Part shown: positions 9,201 through 17,135 of the stretch, in pieces
Numbering within the stretch: the first letter of the stretch is position 1
Layout of the letters: every line of letters starts with the position of its first letter
From: an uncultured Prevotella sp.
GTDB taxonomy: Bacteria; Bacteroidota; Bacteroidia; Bacteroidales; Bacteroidaceae
Direction of reading: 5' to 3'
Assembly: GCA_946183415.1 (NCBI GenBank)
Contig: CAMHAM010000015.1
Span: 1-64,000, forward strand
DNA: 64,000 nt
Notes under the pieces: generated by a model
Database searches by the model: none
What the model was told of the DNA's origin: nothing
Seen by the model: the letters and a program-made list of their open reading frames with translations, nothing else
Translations under genes and position numbers: made by a program

Positions 9201-9969
9201 ATGCATCGGATTCTGCAAAAATATCAGTACCACATTCGACATTACCATTTTTTATATGCATGCTTTTTAGGTTGGTACAATAGCTAAATGCATATTCCTC
9301 AATTGTCTCAATGCTTGACGGGATTGTTAACGATGGCAATGACTCACACTTTTGAAAAGCACCACACTTAATAGTCTTCACATTCTCTCCAATAGTTACA
9401 CTTGTCACATTTCTACACTGCCAAAAAGAATATCTTCCTATTGATTCTACATTATCCCCTAAAACGATTTCTTTAATTGGGATATTCACGAACCAATTGT
9501 CACCAATATTTCGACAATTAATCGTCAGTTTAGCCTGGTCACTACATCCAGAAAAAATATAGCCGACAATAGTACCTATTTCTGTAACTCCTTTTCCTAA
9601 GGACATTGAAGATAAATTAGGACAATTATAGAACGTCCCTTCACCTATCTTGACAATATTGTCCCCAATCACCACAGACTTTAATTCTCCACATTCACTG
9701 AAAGCACCGTCCCCAATACCTATAACATTATATGTTTTCCCTGTTTCACTGTCAGTTGCAGTAGTAGGGATTGTCAATGTACCATCCCAAGAACTTGTAG
9801 CAGATTGTAACCCTGTGATGTTACATGTCAAATTAGGTTCTTCATCACTAACTATTTCAAAGCCAAGCACAATATCACCTGAATTGACCGTGAAAAAGCC
9901 CTCGAAGGCAGCAAAGCCTGCCAGCGGGAATACAATTGCCAAAAGCAATAGAAGTAGTTTCTTCTTCAT
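5176..9969 (-). CDS. BspA-like LRR_5 / DUF285 surface protein with tandem C-terminal modules
   Basis: 1597 residues. Signal peptide MKKKLLLLLLAIVFPLAGFA. About 50-690: LRR_5 (BspA-type, Treponema pallidum-like) repeats of the form IPSSIETIEEYAFSYCTNL. About 770-1050: DUF285-like repeats of 26 residues (TDNVTNMSYMFxxCSGLTSL), at least eight. About 1070-1170: more LRR_5. About 1245-1370 and 1375-1510: two copies of the local module (TIGKSGKASYCGDKSLDF and VGSIGKASFAAPVDLDF). C-terminal motif WFTLQGQRVAKPGKGLYI...NGKKVVIK. BspA relatives bind host matrix proteins or other bacteria, so an adhesive surface role is likely but unproven here. It has its own promoter with a leader of about 200 nt. The N-terminal half is visibly more A+T-rich than the modules, suggesting a mosaic origin. 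Confidence 0.9.
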   Translation of the reverse strand: MKKKLLLLLLAIVFPLAGFAAFEGFFTVNSGDIVLGFEIVSDEEPNLTCNITGLQSATSSWDGTLTIPTTATDSETGKTYNVIGIGDGAFSECGELKSVVIGDNIVKIGEGTFYNCPNLSSMSLGKGVTEIGTIVGYIFSGCSDQAKLTINCRNIGDNWFVNIPIKEIVLGDNVESIGRYSFWQCRNVTSVTIGENVKTIKCGAFQKCESLPSLTIPSSIETIEEYAFSYCTNLKSMHIKNGNVECGTDIFAESDALSSIKVEYHSPTATTNSNFAIYCGRYVKEIVIGNEVTAIADEAFMRFGITEVMIPETVTSIGAMAFCECPNLESIIIPTSVTSIGERACDGCDKLKSITIPSGVTSVGSGAFSGCESLTSITINCKNVERYWFGGGFINVEELILGEGVEAIADGAFREFDKVSTLVIPSTLTNVGEDAFRCSVSTLKINCKEVGDWFAGLGSLKAVIIGDKTEKLSDNAFSYCEGLESVTLGESVTTIGESAFAECEKLTNINIPQNLKEIGDNAFFKSGITSFVIPASIETVGVGAFFKCSELASVELHCAVIVDWFSGQKNLKEIIFGDEVTSIGDFAFPSASIEELTIGKNVTKIGESAFGKCTSLTSVVIPQSVEEIADDAFYGCSNLQEVKVLSKTPITAVSRSAFIGSNYERQCVLRVPTGTKSAYAEAAVWKDFLSIMEDGEGVSPGENIEAYAVLSDNNTVLTFYYDNQKAERGGMDLGPFTISYDQDSHRINVNSGWDEQRENITNVVFDASFAGCTTLTSTNYWFYGLENLSSITGISFLKTDNVTDMSSMFSGCSSLTSLDVTGFKTDNVTNMGSMFYGCSSLMSLDVTGFKAGNVTNLSGMFSGCSGLTSLDVTGFKTDNVTNMVCMFQGCSSLTSLDVTGFKTDNVTDMYRMFSGCSGLTSLDVTGFKTDNVTNMSYMFDRCSGLTSLDVTGFKTDNVTNMSYMFNRCSGLTSLDVTGFKTDNVTSMTVMFSGCSDLTSLDLSGFKTDNVTEMGYMFSHSSGLTTIYVGSGWSINAVTKGEGMFADCTSLVGGNGTVYDDAHTYYTYAHIDGGTDNPGYFTSKEAKAEVVIDDAVYQLDEEGSVTFVGVDKSKAVGDFVIPGSITVDDVEVPVKEIAPKAFENCTGLVSVTIPANIQVIGDAAFKGCTGLEEIYCLSAVPIDLSKVFASRTRVMLTRSGEVITQFEGIDFETCILYVPAGSKKLYEQAEGWKEFKNIVEMGETAAITIGKSGKASYCGDKSLDFGYSDKVKAYIATGFDKDEGTIWLTRVKDVPAGVPVLIKGEANKTYDVPVTNSQNSYYTNMFVGNTSGDKIQIQETDGDLVNYYLSGDGTFKSVNKTANIGNNKCYLQLPGTFEAAATGATQTVKVGSIGKASFAAPVDLDFTNVSGLKAFTATGYDKSTKTIWLTRVMKVQKGEGVLLKGDPNSYEIPSAAVQSRYENMFVGNTSGDEIQVQETSEDGSQTNYYLSGKDGSFVSVSGYAKIGDNKCYLALPTSMVAVSSTRSAEDDYKFEEPEVIKLPIEFKSIGSEGDGTTDVKEVKSGEAKSDEWFTLQGQRVAKPGKGLYIRNGKKVVIK
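6905..7585 (-). repeat. Tandem 78-bp DUF285-type repeats
   Basis: About nine units of 78 bp (26 residues). The start of tgtccgttttgaaccctgtc at 7101 recurs at 7179, and neighbouring units differ by only a few bases. A second array of the same unit is in the gene at 33796-36912. Confidence 0.85.
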
Positions 9970-10174
9970 AAGTTTTAATTTTTATTGTTATACATAAATA
10001 TACATAGAAAAAGCGTGGGCGCTATTGCATATCATCCATCGCTTGAAATTGTCCACGTTTCAAAACAGTGATAAACATGCGCTTAACGCTCTCGTTGCAG
10101 CTATTCCATTACTGGATGGCCGCTGTGTGTGCACCTTTATAATGCGCCGCCACACTTGGCGGCACTTGGATACC
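9970..10174 (-). other. Long 5' leader of the 5176-9969 gene
   Basis: About 200 nt lie between the predicted transcription start near 10174 and the ATG at 9969. The leader contains a perfect 7-bp stem with a 4-nt loop (10146-10163, GCCGCCA/TGGCGGC) and, near 10010-10022, a small AGCG/CGCT hairpin followed by T's. I see no tRNA and no riboswitch class I recognise. It could be a structured regulatory leader or simply a long untranslated region. Confidence 0.45.
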
Positions 10175-10179
10175 CGACT

Positions 10180-10210
10180 GCAAAAATAAGGAAAAAAAAT
10201 GAATGCGCAA
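10180..10210 (-). promoter_or_regulatory. Promoter of the 5176-9969 gene
   Basis: Minus strand TTG (10210-10208), 19-nt spacer, TATTTTTGC (10188-10180). It matches the Bacteroidota consensus. Confidence 0.7.
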
Positions 10211-10248
10211 AATATTATCTCGAAAAAAATAGGTGGAAATGAAATCAA

Positions 10249-10276
10249 AGCCCCACAGAAAACTATCTGCGGGGCT
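10249..10276 (-). terminator. Terminator after the 10300-14082 gene
   Basis: An 11-bp stem (one G-U pair) with a short loop, AGCCCC(G)CAGA / TCTG(T)GGGGCT on the transcribed strand, lies 23 nt beyond the stop and is followed by a modest T-rich stretch. It does not belong to the CCCGAAA hairpin family. Confidence 0.75.
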
Positions 10277-10299
10277 CTTCCTTTTATCCAGTTCTTCGC

Positions 10300-11370
10300 T
10301 CACTTAATCACGACCTTTTTACCATTCTTGATGTAGACACCCTTGCCAGGCTTTGCGACACGCTGCCCTTGGAGGGTATACCATTCTCCCTCGCCTTTGG
10401 AGAGGGCTGGAGTGAGGTCCTTGATGCTCGTCGTGCCATCACCATCATTGTCGAGGCTTCTGAAGCTGATCGGCAGCTTGATTATCTCAGGCTCCTCAAA
10501 AATGAAGCTGTCCGCTGAACTACGAGTGGAGGCTGCAACAGAAACCATCGAGGTCGGCAATGCCAAGTAACACTTGTTGTTCTTGATGTTCACATAGCCC
10601 TTCACACTCACGAACGAACCGTCACCTTTCAGATAGAAATTCGTCTGACTGCCATCTTCGGATGTCTCCTGAACCTGAATCTCATCACCGCTCGTGTTGC
10701 CTACGAACATGTTTTCATATCTGCTCTGAACGGCGGCAGAAGGTATCTCATAGCTATTGGGATCGCCCTTCAGCAATACGCCCTCACCCTTCTGAACCTT
10801 CATCACACGTGTCAGCCAGATCGTCTTCGTGCTCTTATCATAGCCCGTAGCCGTGAAGGCCTTCAAACCTGATACGTTCGTGAAGTCCAAATCGACAGGA
10901 GCGGCGAATGAAGCCTTGCCAATCGAACCAACAGTCACTGTCTCTGTAGCACCAGTTACTGCGGCTTCGAACGTTCCCGGCAACTGCAGGTAGCACTTGT
11001 TGGTACCGATGTTCGCAGTCTTATTCACACTCTTGAAGGTGCCGTCACCACTGAGGTAATAGTTCACCATGTCACCGTCTCTCTCTTGAATCACCATCTT
11101 CTCACCTGTCGTGTTACCCACGAACATATTCGTATAGTAAGAGTTCTGGCTGTCCGTCACAGGAACATCGTAGGTCTTGTTGGCACCGCCCTTAATCAAT
11201 ACAGGCACACCAGCAGGCACATCCTTCACACGCGTCAGCCATATCGTGCCCTCATCCTTATCAAACCCTGTTGCAATATAAGCCTTGATTTCATCAGAGA
11301 AGCTGAAATCCAGTGATTTATCTCCACAATAGCTAGCCTTGCCACTCTTGCCGATGGTGACAGACTCCAG
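10300..11370 (-). repeat. C-terminal module pair A+B, copy 2
   Basis: Same module pair as at 5176-6240. This copy shares the NIGTNKCYLQLPGTF variant and flanking bases with the copy at 25871-26940, so those two may have exchanged sequence most recently. Confidence 0.85.
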
Positions 11371-14082
11371 TCCATCATATTCAATAATCTCAGCAAAGTC
11401 TTTCCAAACATCAGCACTTTCGTATGCCGCCTTAGATCCAGCTGGTACATAGAGAACAGGCGAATTATCAAGTGCATTAAAAGCGCTTTTATTAATATCC
11501 AAAGGCACTTTATGCTCTACAATGACAGATTTCAATTTACTTGCCATAAATGAATCACTAATTGAAGTGACTGTTTTGGGAATAATCACTGATGTTAATC
11601 CTGTACCAGTAAATGCCCATGAACCTATACTCAATACACTTGGGGGGATTTCAATGTGCTTCAGACTATTAATGCCCCAGAATGCATAACTGCCAATGGT
11701 TGTTACATCTTGAGGTATGACTGTTGTTGAACAACCCTGAATTAAGGTATTATCGCTTGTTTTAATAATAGCATTGCAATTGTCTCTGGAATCATAGACA
11801 GGATTGTCTTCCTCTACAATGATCGAAGTTAGATTTTTACATCCACCGAAAACACCTGTGCCTATATCGGTTACGCTATTGGGAATAAAAATTGATGTTA
11901 ATGAGGAACAACCCCAAAATGCCTCTGTCCAAATATCCGTAACGCTTTGAGGAATGGCAACTGAAGCCATCTTTCTCTCATAAAAGGCACCTGATGATAT
12001 TCTTTTTACACTATTCGGTATCTCAAACTCTTGTTTATCGCCATCTTCCGTACAATAATACAAAATCGTCAAATCATTATTATACAATACTCCATCTACA
12101 AACTTAAGGTATGGATTATTCTCAACAACCTCGACTGTACGAGGATGCCAATCAAAGAAACTTATATCTTTGACATTTTCTGGTATTGTGACAGAGAAAT
12201 CGTAAGTTCCACTAAAAGCGAATCCACTTATAGAGATTAACCCAGTGAAATATTTAAGTTCATGGAATGATCGAAGTTCATATTTATATCTAAACACATC
12301 TCCAAGATCTGACACCATAGAAGCCTCGAGCTTACTCAATTCGCCATCACCATTCGTGTCCCAATTGGCAACACAGATCTCTTTCACTTTGGCATCTGCG
12401 AACTCAATATTAGCTAGCATATCCTCCAAAGGCAGAACGTTCTTAAACGAACTCCATCCTTCTGTTGCCCATCCTTCTGTTGACTTATAAGCATCAATCG
12501 AACTTTCTGGGACATAAAGCGTAATAGAATTTGGATAAATAGTCTCCACCCCGGTATTCATGGTACTTATGTCAAACACATTTTTCTGAATACTAAATGG
12601 CTCCTGGATATGTGATATAACATTTGTTAGACGAGTGCATGAACCAAATGCATAAGGGGAGATGGCTTCCAAACTTGATGGAAGTTCTAGAGTTTGGAGA
12701 AAATAGCAATAACGGAAAGCGGATGAACCAATAGACTTCACGCCTTCTGGAATAGCTAACGTCTTCAAACCATTACAATTCCAAAAAGCACTGTTTCCTA
12801 TATGAGCCACGCTATTAGGAATCTTCGTATTATGACAACCAGCTATCAACGTGTTTGTACTCGTTTCAATGATGGCATTACAATTGTCACGGCTATCATA
12901 AACAGGATTATCACTTTCCACAACGACAGAAGTCAGTTTACTGCAGTTCCCGAAAGGAGACAGACCTATAGAGATCACACTGGTTGGGATGGTCACAGAA
13001 GTCAGACCATTACAACCAGAGAAAGCATTCCTTGTTATTCCTAATGTTCCACTCTCTAAAGTTATAGCCGTATTTACAGGCATCTTACCTTTATAATAAT
13101 ATGCCACCTTACCTGCATATACTAATCCGTCTGGCTGATTATTATACCAAGCTGTACCCTGGAAAGCAGAAGCACCTATGGAGTTTACACTGTTGGGGAT
13201 GGTCACCGATGTTAGGCTGCTACAGCCATAGAAAGCAGTATCGCCTATGGAGGTTACGCTGTTGGGGATAGTCACAGAAGTTAGACTAGTGCAATCAGAA
13301 AAAGCGCCACTGCCTATGGAAGTTACGCTGTTGGAGATGATCACGGAAGTCATGCCGCTACAATTGTGGAAAGCCATATTACCAATAGAAGTCACGCTAT
13401 TGGGGATGGTCACAGAAGTTAGACTAGTGCAATCAGAAAAAGCATGATATCCGATGGAAGTTACACTGTTGGGGATGGCCACTGAGGTCATACCGCTGCA
13501 ACCAGAGAAAGCATACGGTGATATTCCTAATGTTCCATTCTCTAAAGTTATAGCCGTATTTACTGGCATCTCACCTTTATATGTATATGCCACCTTACCT
13601 GCATATATTAATCCGTCTGGCTGATTATTATACCAAGCTGTACCCTGGAAAGCAGAAGCACCTATGAAATTCACACTGTTGGGGATAGTTATTGAGAGCA
13701 GGCTGCTGCAATAAAAGAAAGCACTAAATCCTATAGAGGTCACGCTGTTGGGGATGATCACAGAAGTCAGACCGCTACAAGCGATAAATGCATAATCTCC
13801 AATGGAAGTCACGCTGTTAGGGATAGTCACAGAAGTCAAATCGTTGCAACTATCGAATGCACGAGTACCTATTGACGTCACGCTGTAGATAACTTCATTG
13901 TATGTAACAGTCTCTGGTATTACGATATCCCCAGAATACTTGTTGGAATTTTGCGTGACTTCAGCCGTTTTGGTATCACCACTTGAATTGAGGTTGTAAT
14001 AAATACCATCAATCTCCACTGCCTGAGCACTTGCCACTAATGGTAAGAAAGCCAAAAAGAAAAGAAAGTAAAGCTTTCTCAT
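10300..14082 (-). CDS. BspA-like LRR_5 surface protein with EF-hand-like insert and tandem C-terminal modules
   Basis: 1260 residues from MRKLYFLFFLAFLPLVASAQ. The longer ORF start at 14121 falls inside the promoter, so 14082 is used. LRR_5 repeats (IPNSVTSIGDYAFIACSGL) fill about 60-540 and 640-870. The 'AWYNNQPDGLIYAGKVAY' insert occurs twice. Between the LRR blocks, about residues 565-600, is ANWDTNGDGELSKLEASMVS, an EF-hand/dockerin-like calcium loop also found in the 21160-25773 protein. The module pair starts at about residue 907, and the tail is WYTLQGQRVAKPGKGVYI...NGKKVVIK. The likely role is adhesion or binding at the cell surface, inferred from the BspA family. A composite promoter lies at 14119-14149. 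Confidence 0.9.
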   Translation of the reverse strand: MRKLYFLFFLAFLPLVASAQAVEIDGIYYNLNSSGDTKTAEVTQNSNKYSGDIVIPETVTYNEVIYSVTSIGTRAFDSCNDLTSVTIPNSVTSIGDYAFIACSGLTSVIIPNSVTSIGFSAFFYCSSLLSITIPNSVNFIGASAFQGTAWYNNQPDGLIYAGKVAYTYKGEMPVNTAITLENGTLGISPYAFSGCSGMTSVAIPNSVTSIGYHAFSDCTSLTSVTIPNSVTSIGNMAFHNCSGMTSVIISNSVTSIGSGAFSDCTSLTSVTIPNSVTSIGDTAFYGCSSLTSVTIPNSVNSIGASAFQGTAWYNNQPDGLVYAGKVAYYYKGKMPVNTAITLESGTLGITRNAFSGCNGLTSVTIPTSVISIGLSPFGNCSKLTSVVVESDNPVYDSRDNCNAIIETSTNTLIAGCHNTKIPNSVAHIGNSAFWNCNGLKTLAIPEGVKSIGSSAFRYCYFLQTLELPSSLEAISPYAFGSCTRLTNVISHIQEPFSIQKNVFDISTMNTGVETIYPNSITLYVPESSIDAYKSTEGWATEGWSSFKNVLPLEDMLANIEFADAKVKEICVANWDTNGDGELSKLEASMVSDLGDVFRYKYELRSFHELKYFTGLISISGFAFSGTYDFSVTIPENVKDISFFDWHPRTVEVVENNPYLKFVDGVLYNNDLTILYYCTEDGDKQEFEIPNSVKRISSGAFYERKMASVAIPQSVTDIWTEAFWGCSSLTSIFIPNSVTDIGTGVFGGCKNLTSIIVEEDNPVYDSRDNCNAIIKTSDNTLIQGCSTTVIPQDVTTIGSYAFWGINSLKHIEIPPSVLSIGSWAFTGTGLTSVIIPKTVTSISDSFMASKLKSVIVEHKVPLDINKSAFNALDNSPVLYVPAGSKAAYESADVWKDFAEIIEYDGLESVTIGKSGKASYCGDKSLDFSFSDEIKAYIATGFDKDEGTIWLTRVKDVPAGVPVLIKGGANKTYDVPVTDSQNSYYTNMFVGNTTGEKMVIQERDGDMVNYYLSGDGTFKSVNKTANIGTNKCYLQLPGTFEAAVTGATETVTVGSIGKASFAAPVDLDFTNVSGLKAFTATGYDKSTKTIWLTRVMKVQKGEGVLLKGDPNSYEIPSAAVQSRYENMFVGNTSGDEIQVQETSEDGSQTNFYLKGDGSFVSVKGYVNIKNNKCYLALPTSMVSVAASTRSSADSFIFEEPEIIKLPISFRSLDNDGDGTTSIKDLTPALSKGEGEWYTLQGQRVAKPGKGVYIKNGKKVVIK

Positions 14083-14118
14083 ATTTATATCTGTTTTTAA
14101 GTTATTGTCATTATGCCA

Positions 14119-14149
14119 CAAAGATAAGAAATAAACTCGAAACTTCCAA
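14119..14149 (-). promoter_or_regulatory. Promoter of the 10300-14082 gene, embedded in hairpin
   Basis: Minus strand TTG (14149-14147), 20-nt spacer, TATCTTTG (14126-14119). The TTG again sits in the loop of a hairpin (14136-14159). Confidence 0.75.
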
Positions 14150-14159
14150 GCTTTTCGAG
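14136..14159 (-). terminator. Weak, diverged member of the promoter-hairpin family
   Basis: Stem CTCGAAA/TTTCGAG (7 bp) with a 10-nt loop cttccaagct. It is shorter than the CCCGAAA members. It lies about 100 nt after the ATPase stop, so it may be only a secondary terminator. Confidence 0.5.
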
Positions 14160-14198
14160 ATTTTTATCATGAATAAGGGCTAAGTATCGAGAAATAAG

Positions 14199-14252
14199 TG
14201 CCACTTGCTGAAGAATAAGTGGCTCTTCTTTGAGATTAAGTGGCACTTTATT
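14199..14252 (-). terminator. Inverted repeat after the ATPase gene
   Basis: An 11-bp arm AAGTGCCACTT (from 14199) is complementary to AAGTGGCACTT (near 14241), with a related AAGTGGCTCTT between them. It lies just beyond the ATPase stop and could act as a terminator or mRNA 3' stabiliser. The loop is long (about 30 nt). Confidence 0.4.
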
Positions 14253-14261
14253 TTCAAATGA

Positions 14262-15611
14262 CTACAACAATGGTGTCATATAAAGCGGAAGATATGTGAT
14301 TCCGTCCTCTACCTTATAGTCGGCTGCATGAAGCACCGTGGGAGTGGTCATGTATTCGCCAAACTTCTTCATGCACTTCGTCAACGAAGACAGCGTGTAG
14401 TTCTTACCGCTCTTGACCTCTAACGGACGAATATTGTGGCAGCTGGTCACTTTGTCCTTCTGAAGCAGGAAGTCGATTTCCATACGCTCCTCGGCTTCCT
14501 CTGATGATTTGCTATAGAAGAAAAGCTTATTACCGCTGGCTGTCAGCATCTGGGCCACGATGTTCTCAATGAGCATTCCCTCGTTCACCTCCAGTTTTCC
14601 GAAAAGCAATTTCTGGTAAATCTCCGACGAGACGATGCCCTTTTCGTCGAAAGCATGACTGATCAACAAGCCCGTATCGTTCATGTAGCACTTCAGAGTC
14701 GTGCGGTCTTCATTCATCTTCAGACCTATGTTCGGCTCTGTCGAATTATAGCAGATGTTGACAACTCTTGCATCCTTCAGCCAGAAGAAAGCATCGTCCC
14801 AATCGCGATATTTCGCACCTGGCTTCAAGGCAGACAGACGGAACTTCTTTTCGTGCTTGGAGAGCTGAGGAGGGATCTGGTCAAAGATAGATACCACCTT
14901 GTCGGCAATCTCACCTGCATAATTGAAGATGTCGTTACGATAGATGGCCAGCACATCGCGCTTGGCAGCATCAACAGCATCAAAGTCTTTGGTCTCAACA
15001 TACTTCTTGACTGCTTGCGGCATTCCTCCCACTATCATATAGAGGCGGAAAGCATCCATAGCCTGACGATGGAAAGCCTGTCCCATAGGTTTCCGTTCAG
15101 CATACATCTTACGTATCAAGTCCATCAGCATATCGTTGCCCGTAGCCCAAAGAAACTCTTCAAAGTCCATCGGATACATCTGGACAGGACGTTCTTCTGA
15201 TGGGAGTACGATACCTTGCGTGCTTTTCTTGATGCTGACCAGCGATCCCGTCTCTATATAGTCATAACGACCATCAGCCACAAGAAACTTAATGGCAGCC
15301 CTCGCCCTAGGGCACAACTGTACCTCGTCGAGGATGATGAGCGACTTGCGCTCATGAAGCCTCACTTTGTAGTGCTGGCTCAGATAGAGGAACAGCGTGT
15401 CGAGGTCTTCCAGATAGAGGTCGAACCAGTCTCTGACCATCTGGGGAGCCTTGTTGAAGTCAATGAGGATATACGACTCGTACTCATTCTTGCCGAACTC
15501 CTCTACGATATAACTCTTTCCGATGCGTCGCGCTCCCTCTATGAGTAGTGCCACTTCACCATTTCTTTTCTCCTTCCAATCAAGGAGTTGCTGGTATATT
15601 TTCCGCTTCAT
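14262..15611 (-). CDS. AAA_14/DUF4143-type ATPase
   Basis: 449 residues from MKRKIYQQLLDWKEKRNGEV, the usual start of this family; an in-frame ATG at 15653 would add 14 residues. Walker A is GARRIGKS at about 26-33, and the Walker B-like LIILDEVQLCPRA is at about 90. The C-terminal DUF4143-like region has a nuclease-like pattern MEIDFLLQ...PLEVKSGK near residues 395-425. These ATPases are very common in Bacteroidales and in host-associated anaerobes. Their substrate is not established, though defence- and toxin-like roles have been suggested. It stands alone between two surface-protein genes with its own promoter at 15684-15715, and three 17-18 bp direct repeats run across the promoter and leader. 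Confidence 0.85.
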   Translation of the reverse strand: MKRKIYQQLLDWKEKRNGEVALLIEGARRIGKSYIVEEFGKNEYESYILIDFNKAPQMVRDWFDLYLEDLDTLFLYLSQHYKVRLHERKSLIILDEVQLCPRARAAIKFLVADGRYDYIETGSLVSIKKSTQGIVLPSEERPVQMYPMDFEEFLWATGNDMLMDLIRKMYAERKPMGQAFHRQAMDAFRLYMIVGGMPQAVKKYVETKDFDAVDAAKRDVLAIYRNDIFNYAGEIADKVVSIFDQIPPQLSKHEKKFRLSALKPGAKYRDWDDAFFWLKDARVVNICYNSTEPNIGLKMNEDRTTLKCYMNDTGLLISHAFDEKGIVSSEIYQKLLFGKLEVNEGMLIENIVAQMLTASGNKLFFYSKSSEEAEERMEIDFLLQKDKVTSCHNIRPLEVKSGKNYTLSSLTKCMKKFGEYMTTPTVLHAADYKVEDGITYLPLYMTPLL

Positions 15612-15625
15612 AACGATGCCATCCG

Positions 15626-15709
15626 CACCTCTTTGAGATTTTTGCTCCGCCATATTCTACACCTTTTTGAGATTTTTGACGCTGCAAATATACACCTTTT
15701 TGAGATTTT
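15626..15709. repeat. Three 17-18 bp direct repeats at the ATPase promoter
   Basis: On the + strand, CACCTCTTTGAGATTTTT (15626-15643), CACCTTTTTGAGATTTTT (15660-15677) and CACCTTTTTGAGATTTT (15693-15709). The spacing is 34 and 33 bp, close to three helical turns. One copy fills the -33/-7 spacer, one lies at the predicted start site and one in the leader. Operator-like. Confidence 0.7.
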
Positions 15710-15715
15710 CTGCAA
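15684..15715 (-). promoter_or_regulatory. Promoter of the ATPase gene
   Basis: Minus strand TTG (15715-15713), 20-nt spacer, TATATTTGC (15692-15684). Confidence 0.8.
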
Positions 15716-15798
15716 GTTTTGGGGCAATTATTTTGGAAAAAACGTGTTTTTCTTCCAAACATATACCTCTTCTGAAACCTCAATGTACAATAGCCTGT

Positions 15799-15900
15799 TC
15801 GCCATCGGAGATCGAAGCCATCCGCAACGTACTCCAGGAGATTGGCTTGCCCAATCTCGAGTTCGACGGCTATCAGAAGCAGTACAACTGGTGGGACTGA
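15799..15900 (+). pseudogene. Probable C-terminal gene remnant
   Basis: In one + frame this reads SEIEAIRNVLQEIGLPNLEF and ends QKQYNWWD before a TGA at 15898-15900. Composition and codons look coding, whereas the upstream part of the same frame runs antisense through the ATPase promoter. There is no start or N-terminus, so it looks like the tail of a lost gene. I do not recognise the family. Confidence 0.35.
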
Positions 15901-15936
15901 ACTACTACGTTAGCCAGCTCTTAGTACATTACTACC

Positions 15937-15970
15937 GCACTCCAGGGCGCCCTAGGGCGCACTGGAGTGC
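15937..15970. repeat. 34-bp near-perfect palindrome
   Basis: GCACTCCAG ... CTGGAGTGC arms enclose the palindromic GCGCCCTAGGGCGC core with a single G/A mismatch pair. A further CTTAGT/ACTAAG pair lies outside (about 15919 and 15983). It is far more G+C-rich than its surroundings. It sits between the gene remnant and the 3' end of the 16067-19174 gene. It could be a terminator, a protein-binding site or a remnant of a mobile element. Confidence 0.6.
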
Positions 15971-15992
15971 ATCCGTTAGCGCACTAAGGTAC

Positions 15993-16081
15993 GCTCACTT
16001 TATCACGACCTTGAGCTATGCTCGAGCTCGTTCACGTTCGGAAATGCGAACGAGTTCTCATTTCGCTCACTTAATCACGAC
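15993..16081. repeat. Duplicated stop region flanking a short inserted element
   Basis: GCTCACTTTATCACGACC (15993-16010) recurs as GCTCACTTAATCACGACC (16064-16081), the second copy being the 3' end of the 16067-19174 gene. The 53 bp between begins with a 33-bp block (16011-16043) that is identical to 37033-37065. The block contains CTCGAGCTC and a GTTCG/CGAAC inverted pair. Confidence 0.7.
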
Positions 16082-17135
16082 CTTTTTACCATTCCTGATG
16101 TAGAGACCCTTACCAGGCTTAGCGACACGCTGGCCTTGGAGGGTATACCATTCTCCCTCGCCTTCGGAGAGGGCCGGGGTGAGGTTCTTGATGCCTGTCG
16201 TGCCGTCACCTTCGGAGCCAATGCTCTTGAACTCGATAGGTAACTTGATCACCTCAGGCTCCTCGAACTTGTAACTGTCCTCTGAGCTACGTGTAGAAGA
16301 AACGGCTACCATCGAAGTGGGCAACTCCAAGTAACACTTGTTGTTCTTGATGTTCACATAGCCATTCACACTCACGAACGAACCGTCACCTTTCAGATAG
16401 AAATTCGTCTGACTGCCATCTTCAGATGTCTCATTCACCTGAATCTCATCACCGCTCGTGTTGCCTACGAACATATTCTCATAACTGCTCTGAACAGCGG
16501 CAGAAGGTATCTCATAGCTATTGGGATCGCCCTTCAGCAGCACTCCCTCACCCTTCTGAACCTTCATCACACGTGTCAGCCAGATCGTCTTCGTGCTCTT
16601 ATCATAGCCTGTAGCCGTGAAGGCCTTCAAACCTGACACATTCGTGAAGTCCAAATCGACAGGAGCAGCAAACGAAGCCTTGCCAATCGAACCAACCTTT
16701 ACAGCCTGAGTGGCACCAGTTGCTGCGGCTTCGAATGTGCCTGGCAACTGCAGGTAGCACTTGTTGTTACCGATGTTCGCAGTCTTATTCACACTCTTGA
16801 AGGTTCCGTCACCACTGAGGTAATAGTTCACCAGGTCACCATCAGTTTCCTGAATCTGAATCTTATCGCCACTGGTGTTACCCACGAACATATTCGTATA
16901 ATAAGAGTTCTGGCTATTCGTCACAGGAACATCATAGGTCTTGTTGGCTTCGCCCTTGATCAAGACAGGCACACCGGCAGGCACATCCTTCACACGCGTC
17001 AGCCAGATCGTGCCTTCATCCTTGTCAAAGCCAGTTGCGATATAGGCCTTTACCTTGTCAGAATAGCCAAAGTCCAGTGACTTGTCACCGCAATAAGACG
17101 CCTTACCACTCTTGCCGATAGTGATGGCAGCAGTT
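16067..17135 (-). repeat. C-terminal module pair A+B, copy 3
   Basis: Closest by eye to copy 1 (5176-6240); module A is identical over long runs of bases. Confidence 0.85.

Noticed and set aside
10020..10170. Possible tRNA or small RNA gene
   Set aside because: No cloverleaf; the hairpin is better explained as leader structure.
15588..16103. 171-codon plus-strand ORF
   Set aside because: Runs antisense through the ATPase promoter, the palindrome and the module gene end; only a short segment (another frame, 15799-15900) looks coding.
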